Shown here: piece after piece, positions 27,301 through 34,370 of the stretch
Position numbering within the stretch: the first letter of the stretch is position 1
Layout of the letters: every line of letters starts with the position of its first letter
NCBI GenBank assembly: GCA_013178015.1
Contig: JABLXR010000017.1
Span: forward strand, 48,969 to 112,968
DNA length: 64,000 nucleotides
Origin: Anaerolineae bacterium
GTDB lineage: Bacteria; Chloroflexota; Anaerolineae; DRVO01
Direction: 5' to 3'
Notes under the pieces: model-generated
The model's input: the letters and a program-made list of their open reading frames with translations, nothing else
What the model was told of the DNA's origin: nothing
Databases searched by the model: none
Translations under genes and position numbers: made by a program

Positions 27301-28329
27301 ATGAACCCCAGAGAACGCTTCATGGCCGTGCTGGAAGGACGACAGCCGGACCGCGTGCCTACCTTCGAGATCCTGATCCACCCGGACGTGATCGAGGCCC
27401 TCTGCCCGGGCTGCTCCTACGCCGATTTCGTGGACTACATGGATATCGAGGCGGCCATGACCGGCACTCCCTCCTCTCTCTATGGCCGCACCGTCGTTGA
27501 TCCCGAGCGAGGCATCATCCGCGACGAGTGGGGAGTGGAGCGCCGGCTGGGGAAGGAGGTGGTGCCCATGCCCGCAAGGGGGCCCATCGCCACCCTGGAG
27601 GACCTGCGCTCCTACCGACCTCCCGATCCCTGGGCCCCCGGCCGACTGCGGCAGCTGGAGGAACTGGTGGCCCGATTCGGAGGGCGCCGGGCCGTAGGCG
27701 TCCACTTGCACGACTCCTTCAGCTATCCCACCTACCTCATGGGCATGGACAAGCTCCTGATGGCCCTGCACCTGGATCCGGACTTGGTCCGAGCCCTGGT
27801 GGACCTGTCGGTGGAGCACACCCTGGGCATGATCGAGCGGGCCACCAGCCTGGGGGCCGACTTCATCCTCTTCGGAGACGATTACGCCGCTACTACCGGC
27901 CCTCTCATGAGCCCCAAGTCCTTCGAGGAGTTCCTGCTCCCCGGGCTACGCACAGTGGTGCGGGCAGCCCAGGACAGAGGCGCGCGGGTGATCAAGCACA
28001 CCTGCGGCATGATAGAGCCCCTGCTGGACATGATAGTGGACACCGGGATAGACGCCCTCCACCCCCTAGACGCAGCCGCCGGCATGGACATGAAGGTGGT
28101 GAAGGAGCGCTACGGGGGCCGCATAGCCGTATGCGGAGGCATCAACTGCGGAGAGGTGCTGAGCGACTGGGCTCCAGAGCAGGTGGCGGCGGAAGTGAAG
28201 CGCCGGCTAGAGGAGATGATGCCAGGGGGTGGCTATATCCTCTGCTCCAGCAACTCCATCCACTCCATGGTTCGACCAGAGAACTACCGGGCCATGATCG
28301 AGGCGCTCCGCCAGTACGGAACGTACTGA
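27301..28329 (+). CDS. Uroporphyrinogen decarboxylase-family protein (URO-D/MtaA-like)
   Basis: The 342-residue product starts M-N-P-R-E-R-F-M-A-V-L-E-G-R-Q-P-D-R-V-P, the typical opening of URO-D superfamily proteins of the methyltransferase (MtaA/CmuA-like) branch. Later segments fit the TIM barrel: F-G-D-D-Y-A near 191, H-T-C-G-M-I near 234, H-P-L-D-A-A-A-G-M-D near 250, and a closing G-G-G-Y-I-L-C-S-S-N-S-I-H. It lacks a clear N-terminal Arg-rich substrate site of HemE, so haem synthesis is unlikely; corrinoid-dependent methyl transfer is one possibility. ATG follows GGAGCTGAGC. It is monocistronic between two terminators. The substrate is unknown. Confidence 0.85.
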   Translation: MNPRERFMAVLEGRQPDRVPTFEILIHPDVIEALCPGCSYADFVDYMDIEAAMTGTPSSLYGRTVVDPERGIIRDEWGVERRLGKEVVPMPARGPIATLEDLRSYRPPDPWAPGRLRQLEELVARFGGRRAVGVHLHDSFSYPTYLMGMDKLLMALHLDPDLVRALVDLSVEHTLGMIERATSLGADFILFGDDYAATTGPLMSPKSFEEFLLPGLRTVVRAAQDRGARVIKHTCGMIEPLLDMIVDTGIDALHPLDAAAGMDMKVVKERYGGRIAVCGGINCGEVLSDWAPEQVAAEVKRRLEEMMPGGGYILCSSNSIHSMVRPENYRAMIEALRQYGTY

Positions 28330-28467
28330 GAGGGGGAGACAGGGAGACAGGGAGAGGGGGAGACGCGGAGACACGGAGACAGGGAGACGCCCACAAGCCC
28401 CGCGTCTCCCTGTCTCCCCCTCTCCCCGTCTCCGTGTCTCCGTGTCTCCGTGTCTCCGCGTCCCCTA
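28327..28467. repeat. Long GGGAGACA-type inverted repeat between convergent genes
   Basis: The left arm (about 28331-28391) is a run of GGAGACA/GGGAGAC units. The right arm (about 28400-28465) is its complement, TCTCCCTGTCTCCC units. Together they could form a very long hairpin acting as terminator for both convergent genes. The same CTCCGTGTCTCC unit reappears at the window's end (63985-63996), so it is a dispersed repeat family (family D). Confidence 0.75.
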
Positions 28468-28857
28468 CTCCTCCTGACGCTTGCGGTGGTAGTACAGGGC
28501 CACCCGGCCCAATGACAGGGCCGCCGTGCCCACGATGGCCGCTCCCAGCACGGCCTCTCTGCCGTGGCCCCGAACCACCGAAGCCAGGCGCTCCGTCCTA
28601 GTCTCTGGGTGGGCCCATTCCATTCGCCGCCTGATCCGGGCGCGCGTCTCTTCCGTGATCGGCAGAGGACGGAGCACTAGCGCCAGCTCTGCTGCCAGGT
28701 CCATCAGAGCCGCCAAGCCGGGCGCCTGCTCGTCTCGCAGCTGCTGCGCCCGCTGCATGTCCCCCGCAGTAAGGGCGTGGGCATGCTCGTCGAGCAGGTT
28801 CGCCTCTCGGCGCTCCATGAACCGCTGCCTGTCGCTGATGAAACTCCAGAGCCTCAT
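28465..28857 (-). CDS. Small membrane protein co-transcribed with ECF sigma factor
   Basis: I chose the ATG at 28857, 7 nt after GGAGGT. The ~130-residue product is mostly helical and charged, with one C-terminal hydrophobic segment E-A-V-L-G-A-A-I-V-G-T-A-A-L-S-L-G followed by a basic tail Y-Y-H-R-K-R-Q-E-E. So the body faces the cytoplasm if the tail does not. It starts 22 nt after the sigma-factor gene. Position and topology would fit an anti-sigma factor or sigma-linked membrane protein, but there is no zinc-binding H-x3-C-x2-C motif. I do not recognise a family. Confidence 0.6.
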   Translation of the reverse strand: MRLWSFISDRQRFMERREANLLDEHAHALTAGDMQRAQQLRDEQAPGLAALMDLAAELALVLRPLPITEETRARIRRRMEWAHPETRTERLASVVRGHGREAVLGAAIVGTAALSLGRVALYYHRKRQEE

Positions 28858-28878
28858 GCCCATACCTCCGGGACTTCC

Positions 28879-29463
28879 CTAGTCCCCGTCTTCGGAGAAG
28901 AACCCCTGCTCCTCGAGGCTTTTCCGTAGAGCCAGTAGTGTGCGGTGGTACAGCGATTTGATGGCACTCTCGCTTCGGCCCAGCACCTCGCCGATCTCGG
29001 CATTGGAAAGGTGCTCGTTGAACTTCAGTATCACCAGTTGCTGACGATCCTCCGGCAACTCCCGGATGGCTCGCAGTAACGCCTGAGCCCGCTCTCCTCT
29101 CTCCGCCGCCGCCGAGGGCGATTCCACGTCGGCCCGCTGGCTGACCAGGCTCTCCAGCGATATCGTCTGACGGCGGGATCGGTCCCGGTGGAAGTTGGCC
29201 ACCAGGTTGTGCGCGATACGGTAGAACCAGGCCGAGATGGGCACCCCGCGGGACTCGAAAGTCCTCACGTTGGCCAGGGCCCGTTGGAACGTCCTGGCAG
29301 TGATGTCCTCGGCGTCGTGGCGATTGCCGACCCGGTAGTAGACGTAGTTGTAGATGCGCGCTACGAAACGCTCGTAGAGGAGCCCAAACGCCTCCGGGTC
29401 GGTCTTGGCTCGCTCGATCACCTCCGCATCGGACAGATCGGCGCCACCGTTCTCCTCACTCAT
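28879..29463 (-). CDS. ECF-type RNA polymerase sigma factor
   Basis: The 194-residue product has region 2 (L-L-Y-E-R-F-V-A-R-I-Y-N-Y-V-Y-Y-R-V-G followed by D-A-E-D-I-T-A-R-T-F) and region 4 (L-P-E-D-R-Q-Q-L-V-I-L-K-F then S-N-A-E-I-G-E-V-L-G-R-S-E-S-A-I-K-S-L-Y). Region 3 is absent, as in group 4 sigma factors. It would direct RNA polymerase to a small regulon. The downstream 130-residue membrane protein is a candidate regulator. ATG follows GGAG. Divergent to the GH4 gene across 203 nt, which should contain both promoters. Confidence 0.93.
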   Translation of the reverse strand: MSEENGGADLSDAEVIERAKTDPEAFGLLYERFVARIYNYVYYRVGNRHDAEDITARTFQRALANVRTFESRGVPISAWFYRIAHNLVANFHRDRSRRQTISLESLVSQRADVESPSAAAERGERAQALLRAIRELPEDRQQLVILKFNEHLSNAEIGEVLGRSESAIKSLYHRTLLALRKSLEEQGFFSEDGD

Positions 29464-29666
29464 GGCTCCATACTAAACAATGGCGCCCGCTCACACAATG
29501 GAACCCCGGTTCGGACACCCCGTTGCTACCGGTCCAGTCAGGAAGACAAGCGCATGCACTGGCGCTACAATCCCCCCGCCAAGGCGCCTCGGTGTTGCGG
29601 TCCTTGCACCTTGGCGTCTGGGCGTGAGGGTGTTCCTCCAATCGGCACCATCAAAGGAGACTGGCA

Positions 29667-30971
29667 ATGCCTTCGCTCAAGCTGACTCTCATCGGTGCCG
29701 GCTCGGCCTTCACCTTCCACGTGGTGTCGGACCTCATCCGACAGCCGGCGCTGGCCGGCAGCACTGTGGCCCTGGTAGATGTGGACGAGAAGGCTCTCGA
29801 CCTCTCCGCCCGCATCGCTGCCCGGATGGTGGAGCGAGCCGGTGCCGACCTGGCCATCGAGCCCAGTACCGACCGGCGCGCCCTCCTCGCCGGCAGCCAC
29901 TTCGTGCTCCACTCCATCTCGGTGGGCGAGCCCTGGGCCCGAGAGCGGGACGTTGCCATTGCCGAGGAATACGGCATCTACCAGCCCACCTCTCAGACGG
30001 TGGGGCCGGCCGGATTCACGCGGGGGTTGCGGGTGGTGCCCCAGGCCGTGGCCATCGCCCGCGACGTGGCCGAGCTGTGCCCGAGGGCCATCGTCCTCAA
30101 CCTGGCCAACCCTCTGTCGGCCGTATGCCGAGCCATGGTACGGGAAGCCGGGCTCACGGTGGTCGGCCTCTGTGAGGCCTGGCGCCTCTCCCTGCCCCTG
30201 CTGACCGCCGCCCTGGACATGCCCGAAGACGAGCTTACGGTGACCCCCGCCGGGATCAACCACCTGACCTTCGCCCTCTCGGTCCACCATCGGGGCGAGG
30301 ACGTCCTTCCTCGGGCCCTGGAGCGGCTTCACTCCCCTGAGGGCGCCCCCCTCCTCGCCCAGGTGCCCGTCTCCCGAGAAGTGTATGCCGCCTTCGGCCT
30401 CTGGCCCCTGGGCACGGAGGACCACATCGCCGAGTTCTTCCCCTACTTCCTTACCCGGGAGACACGAGGGGGCGCCGATTATGGGCTGTCCATCCGACAC
30501 ACCACCGAGGAGCAATACCGAGCCCGTTGGCGGGAACGATGGGAACGCGCTGAGGGCCGGCGTCCGGTGGACGACCTCCTGGCTCCCTCGGGGGAGAGCG
30601 CCGTGGAGATCATCGCCGCCCTGGCGGGGACGGAGGCGCCCTCCCGTCAGGTGGTGAACCTCCCCAACCGCGGTCTGATAGACAACTTGCCCCACGAGGC
30701 CATCGTGGAGGTGCCAGCCTGGGTGGGGCAGGATGGGGTGCGGGGGCTCAAGGTGGGCCCGCTGCCGCAGCCCCTGGCCCACCTGCTGGCCGGCCGCTCC
30801 GTGCAGCAGGAACTGCTGGTGGACGCCGCCCTCTCCGGCGATCGGGCCCTGGCGCTCAGGGGCCTCCTGCTGGACGCCCAGATCGCCTCGCTACCGGTCG
30901 CCCGCGACATCCTGGAGCGCTCCCTGGAAGCGAACGCGGAGTGGTTGCCCCAATTCCATGCCCGAGCCTAG
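29667..30971 (+). CDS. Glycoside hydrolase family 4 (NAD-dependent) enzyme
   Basis: The 434-residue product has an N-terminal Rossmann motif L-I-G-A-G-S-A-F-T (8-16) and D-V-D-E at 38-41 for NAD. The family features N-L-A-N-P-L-S (145-151), G-L-C (167-169) and G-I-N-H-L (196-200) follow; Cys169 and His199 are the Mn-ligand pair. The residue after Cys, often His in phospho-glucosidases, is Glu170. GH4 enzymes cleave alpha- or beta-glucosides and galacturonides by an oxidation-elimination route. The specificity cannot be told; no PTS genes are near. ATG is preceded by AAGGAG at 8 nt. It is convergent with the DUF4013 gene beyond. Confidence 0.88.
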   Translation: MPSLKLTLIGAGSAFTFHVVSDLIRQPALAGSTVALVDVDEKALDLSARIAARMVERAGADLAIEPSTDRRALLAGSHFVLHSISVGEPWARERDVAIAEEYGIYQPTSQTVGPAGFTRGLRVVPQAVAIARDVAELCPRAIVLNLANPLSAVCRAMVREAGLTVVGLCEAWRLSLPLLTAALDMPEDELTVTPAGINHLTFALSVHHRGEDVLPRALERLHSPEGAPLLAQVPVSREVYAAFGLWPLGTEDHIAEFFPYFLTRETRGGADYGLSIRHTTEEQYRARWRERWERAEGRRPVDDLLAPSGESAVEIIAALAGTEAPSRQVVNLPNRGLIDNLPHEAIVEVPAWVGQDGVRGLKVGPLPQPLAHLLAGRSVQQELLVDAALSGDRALALRGLLLDAQIASLPVARDILERSLEANAEWLPQFHARA

Positions 30972-31029
30972 CGCCCTGACCCGGAGCTCGGCTGGCTCCT
31001 GCTCGGCGTCGGCGATGGGCTAACCCGCC

Positions 31030-31056
31030 CCTTGCCCGCCGTCACCGTCGGCAAGG
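31030..31056. terminator. Hairpin between convergent GH4 and DUF4013 genes
   Basis: CCTTGCC (31030-31036) pairs with GGCAAGG (31050-31056) with a partly paired interior. It abuts the stop codon of the DUF4013 gene and lies 59 nt past the GH4 stop, so it could serve both. Confidence 0.4.
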
Positions 31057-31734
31057 TCAGCCTTCCACCGGCAGCCGACCCAGCTCCGCCGACAGCCTGG
31101 CCACGCCCAGCAGGGCCCAAAATAGGGTGAAGGCCAGGCCCACCCCGGCCACTAGCACCCCCGATCCGGCCAGGCCCAGGAGCGCCGCCTGCCGCAGCCA
31201 CAGCCGCACCAGCGGCCCCACCTCCGCCCGGGCCCGCCGCAGCACGGCCAGGGGCGAGACGGAGCCAGTGGCCGCCTGGATGAGCAGCACCGGGCCCAGC
31301 AGGACCAGCAGCAGGAACCAGAGCAGGCCTAGAGGCTGCAGCATCAGCGCCGCTGAGGCCAGCAGCCCCGCCACCGGGCTGCCTTCCAGCGGCCCCCCAA
31401 AGATCAGCGGCCCCACCGCCAGCGTGCTCAGCGCCAGAAGCGAAGGCCAACCCAGCGCCGCACCCGCCAGCCCCAGCCGCCAGCCGTCCCTCAGACGGGC
31501 CCCCAACGGGCGCCATTTGGGCAACCCGGCCGCCGAACCCCTTACCGCCAGCCGGGTCACCTCCACCAGGTAGCCCAGGACCAGCAGACCGGGCACGACC
31601 AGGGGCGCCCCCAGGGTGAGCAGCCCACCGACCGTCGCCTTGGCTGCCCAGCCCGGGTCGGCGAAAGGAAAGGTCAAGAGCCCTCGCAGGGAAGGCCGCA
31701 GCCGGTCCGATTCGGCGTCCGGGCCCATCGTCAT
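31057..31734 (-). CDS. DUF4013 membrane protein, paralogue 3 (diverged)
   Basis: I chose the ATG at 31734; the frame stays open to 31791. The ~225-residue product has the DUF4013 layout: L-L-T-F-P-F-A-D-P-G-W-A-A-K near the N-terminus, followed by six to seven hydrophobic helices and a G-Y-L-V-E-V-T-R segment after the first helix pair. It is clearly related to the two genes upstream (F-T-F-x-F-E-D-R-x-W-V-x-K in those) but has lost the D-Y-G-K start and the H-L-Y-G-Q-Y-Y-R-N-F end. Function of DUF4013 proteins is unknown; they are integral membrane proteins. Confidence 0.7.
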   Translation of the reverse strand: MTMGPDAESDRLRPSLRGLLTFPFADPGWAAKATVGGLLTLGAPLVVPGLLVLGYLVEVTRLAVRGSAAGLPKWRPLGARLRDGWRLGLAGAALGWPSLLALSTLAVGPLIFGGPLEGSPVAGLLASAALMLQPLGLLWFLLLVLLGPVLLIQAATGSVSPLAVLRRARAEVGPLVRLWLRQAALLGLAGSGVLVAGVGLAFTLFWALLGVARLSAELGRLPVEG

Positions 31735-31802
31735 GGAGCGGCCTTCGGGCAGCCCGAGAGAGCAATCGCGCCCGGTGGGTGGGGGCCGCAAGCGCGATTC
31801 GA

Positions 31803-31824
31803 GCCCGCACAGGGCCGTGCGGGC
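31803..31824 (-). terminator. Hairpin between DUF4013 paralogues 2 and 3
   Basis: GCCCGCAC (31803-31810) and GTGCGGGC (31817-31824) form an 8-bp perfect stem with a 6-nt loop, about 97 nt behind the stop codon of paralogue 2. No T-run. Confidence 0.45.
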
Positions 31825-31920
31825 CGGCTCGCCGCAGGCACACCCCTGCCCGGCGAAGGGAGTGCCCAGTCGTGCAGTGGAGCGCTCCGCCGTGCCACGG
31901 ATCTGGACCCCTGCCTTACG

Positions 31921-32598
31921 CTAGACAGCGGCGGGCACGGGCGACGCGGGTGGCGCCGAGACGAAGTTGCGGTAATACTGGCCGTACAGGTGAGCCTGTA
32001 CCAGATACGCCCAGAACAGGGTGGCCAGGACCCCGATCAGGCAGAGGATGACCCCGAAGAAGGCGATGCCCGCGGCGACGTACGAGAGGATGATCACCAG
32101 GACGTAGTGCCCGAAGTGGGCCCGAATGACGTCCCACACTGCCGCGGGGTTCAGGGAGGCACCAAAGCTGCGGGTCATAGCGTAGCGCATGATGACTGCT
32201 GGGGTCACCACCGTGTAAAGGAGGGCGAAGAGCAGGAAGAGCCCGATCGCCGCCAGCATGAGCAGGAGTAGCAGCAAGCCCGTCCGCGGGCCGGCCTGGT
32301 CCAGGGCCGGTCCCAGCACCGACCACAGACAGCTGAACAGGGTCATGGGTATGGCCAGGATGATCAGGATGATGGTCACTATCAGGCCCTCGGCGAACTT
32401 GTCTCCCAGCCGATCCCACTCGGGCAAGACGTCGGCGCGCCCGGCCGCCACCCGTCGGACCACCTCTAGGAAGTAGCCCATGACGAAGGGAAGCCCGATG
32501 AGGAAGAAGCTCAGGAGGGTGAACAGGGCCCCGATGAGTATCTTGCCTACCCAGTTGCGGTCCTCGAATGCGAAAGTGAAGGCTTTGCCGTAGTCCAT
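31921..32598 (-). CDS. DUF4013 membrane protein, paralogue 2
   Basis: I chose the ATG at 32598 (M-D-Y-G-K-A-F-T-F-A-F-E-D), preceded by GGGGGTGCAG; it aligns with the start of paralogue 1. The 225-residue product has I-G-A-L-F-T-L-L-S-F-F-L-I-G-L-P as first helix, E-V-V-R-R-V-A-A-G-R-A-D-V-L-P-E-W after the second, and then four or five more helices. It ends H-L-Y-G-Q-Y-Y-R-N-F-V-S. The strong similarity to paralogue 1 over its whole length shows a tandem duplication. No function is established for the family. Confidence 0.85.
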   Translation of the reverse strand: MDYGKAFTFAFEDRNWVGKILIGALFTLLSFFLIGLPFVMGYFLEVVRRVAAGRADVLPEWDRLGDKFAEGLIVTIILIILAIPMTLFSCLWSVLGPALDQAGPRTGLLLLLLMLAAIGLFLLFALLYTVVTPAVIMRYAMTRSFGASLNPAAVWDVIRAHFGHYVLVIILSYVAAGIAFFGVILCLIGVLATLFWAYLVQAHLYGQYYRNFVSAPPASPVPAAV

Positions 32599-32777
32599 GT
32601 CTGCACCCCCCTGCTTGCCAGTGGGCGTCACTGCATGCGCGCTTCTGGTTGCCGATAGTAGTGGAGCCGGGTCGGTCCATCAACCCCTCGCTCCCTCACC
32701 GGCGATCCCCGGCCTCGGCAGCGGGAACCACCTGCCCGCCGGCACCGGCCAGGCAAGGTGCGAGCCCAAGGGAACAG

Positions 32778-32806
32778 CGAGGGCGAGCACCATCGGCTCG
32801 CCCTCG
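32778..32806 (-). terminator. Terminator-like hairpin downstream of DUF4013 paralogue 1
   Basis: CGAGGGCGAGC (32778-32788) is the exact reverse complement of GCTCGCCCTCG (32796-32806): an 11-bp stem with a 7-nt loop, 23 nt after the stop. On the minus strand it is followed by CTGTTCCCTT, a weak T-rich tail. Confidence 0.65.
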
Positions 32807-32829
32807 GCCCACCGGTTCGAAAGGGGAAA

Positions 32830-33522
32830 CTAGAAAGCGGGCGCGGTCGGCTCGGCGGGCATTGGCGGCACCCGCGAGACGAAGTTGCGGTAGTACTGCC
32901 CGTACAGGTGTCCCTGCACCAGCATAGACCAGAACCCGGTCACGAACACTCCGATGATGCAGGCGATGACGCCCAGGCTGGCGATCACTCCGGCCACCCA
33001 ACCCACCAGCAACACCAGCACGTAGTTGCCCAGGTCGGCGCTCACGACCTGCCAGAGGGCACTCAGGTTGAAGGTAGCCCCGAAATCGCGGGTCATGGCG
33101 TACCGGATGCTGATGGCAGGGATCAGCAGGCCAATGAGAAAGCCGTACAGGCCCACCAGCAGATTGACCAGGGCCAGCAGCAGCCCGAAGACGGTACCAC
33201 CGACGTTGCTCCGCCCTGCATCGGCCAGGCTGCTCAGGAAGATGCTAGAGCAGGAGCCCAGCAGCGTCGCAGGCAGGTAGAAGATGAAGAGGATGACCAC
33301 CAGGATCAGGCCCTGGACGAACTTGTCCCCCAGGTCGTCCCAGGCCGGCAGGACGTCCTCCCTGCCCGCAGCCACTCGCCGGATCACCTCCAAAGCGTAG
33401 CCCAACACGAAGGGAATGCCGATGAGAACGATGCTCAAGAGGGCAAATAATGCTCCGATGAGTATCTTCGCTACCCACTCTCGGTCCTCAAACATGAAAG
33501 TGAACGGCTTGCCGTAGTCCAT
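32830..33522 (-). CDS. DUF4013 membrane protein, paralogue 1
   Basis: The ATG at 33522 is 6 nt from AGGAGG; an ATG at 33528 touches that site directly and is less likely. The 230-residue product reads M-D-Y-G-K-P-F-T-F-M-F-E-D-R-E-W-V-A-K, then alternates hydrophobic helices with short loops (E-V-I-R-R-V-A-A-G-R-E-D-V-L-P-A-W). It ends H-L-Y-G-Q-Y-Y-R-N-F-V-S followed by a Pro-rich tail. First gene of the three-gene DUF4013 array; each member is followed by its own hairpin, so they may be transcribed separately or with attenuation. Function unknown. Confidence 0.87.
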   Translation of the reverse strand: MDYGKPFTFMFEDREWVAKILIGALFALLSIVLIGIPFVLGYALEVIRRVAAGREDVLPAWDDLGDKFVQGLILVVILFIFYLPATLLGSCSSIFLSSLADAGRSNVGGTVFGLLLALVNLLVGLYGFLIGLLIPAISIRYAMTRDFGATFNLSALWQVVSADLGNYVLVLLVGWVAGVIASLGVIACIIGVFVTGFWSMLVQGHLYGQYYRNFVSRVPPMPAEPTAPAF

Positions 33523-33539
33523 TGTCATCCTCCTGCGAA

Positions 33540-34370
33540 GCTACAACTGCGCCATCTCGGCCGGCATTATAGGCCCGACCCGTATGCGCATCAACCGCAT
33601 TCGCGCCTTACCCGCTCTAGTATGCAGCCACTGCACTCCTCAGGCGTCCTCGCCCCCCGCGTGTAACGGTCCGAACGCGCCCCGGAGGACAAGGCACAGA
33701 CTGCCTGGCCCTAGGAGCCTGGCCCCCCTCCTGCCAATCGTCCTCATGGGGGAATCGGCCCTGCCTCGGAGACGACAACGGGTGGAAGCCACCGGCGGCA
33801 GGTGGAATCAGTTGCGACCTCATAGGCACGCACTCGGTTCTGCCAGGTTCCCCGCTGCCCGGGCGCCCCAAAACAGCCGCAGACCAAAGCAGGACGCGCT
33901 ACGATCAGTGATCGGGGTTCGAGCCCAACCAGTGGGCTGGTTCGGCTCCCGTCTCCTGCTTGACGGCCGTGTGGCCGCCCTCTAGACTAGGGCCACGCCG
34001 GGCCGGAGAGGAAAACCGGCGGCTAGGCTGGCGACCCCTGCACTGGCCAGCAGGCCCGGGGGGCACCGTGCTAAGCTGTTCTCGAGGCTATGCCCCGCTC
34101 CCCGAAGGGAGATCGTGTAGCTTACCAGCTTACGACGCGCAGCAGGTGTGGCGTGCCTCTCCCACCGCTCCTGCCCGTATGTAGCCGGCCAGCACTGCCA
34201 TTCACCTGAGCCAGTCGCCGGCACCTCGCCGCTGGGCCCTGGCCTTCCTGCGCCACGGCCCTCGGGGCGAGGCAAAGCGAAGGCAGCCGATTGTGGCGGC
34301 CGCCGTGGCGTTGGTGCCAGAGCGTCTGAGATCTTAGGCCGTTGATCTTGACCGTTAGGAGGTGACTGCC
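33540..34370. other. Long intergenic region without recognised gene
   Basis: About 830 nt lie between the DUF4013 array and the cytochrome gene. Open frames exist on both strands but have biased, non-protein composition. A T-loop-like GGGTTCGAGCC at 33916-33926 does not fold into a tRNA. The last bases carry TTAGGAGGTG, the cytochrome ribosome-binding site. I see no known RNA motif; an unrecognised structured RNA or decayed gene is possible. Confidence 0.4.

Noticed and set aside
33905..33950. tRNA-like GGGTTCGAGCC
   Set aside because: The T-stem cannot pair beyond two bases and no anticodon or acceptor arms fit.
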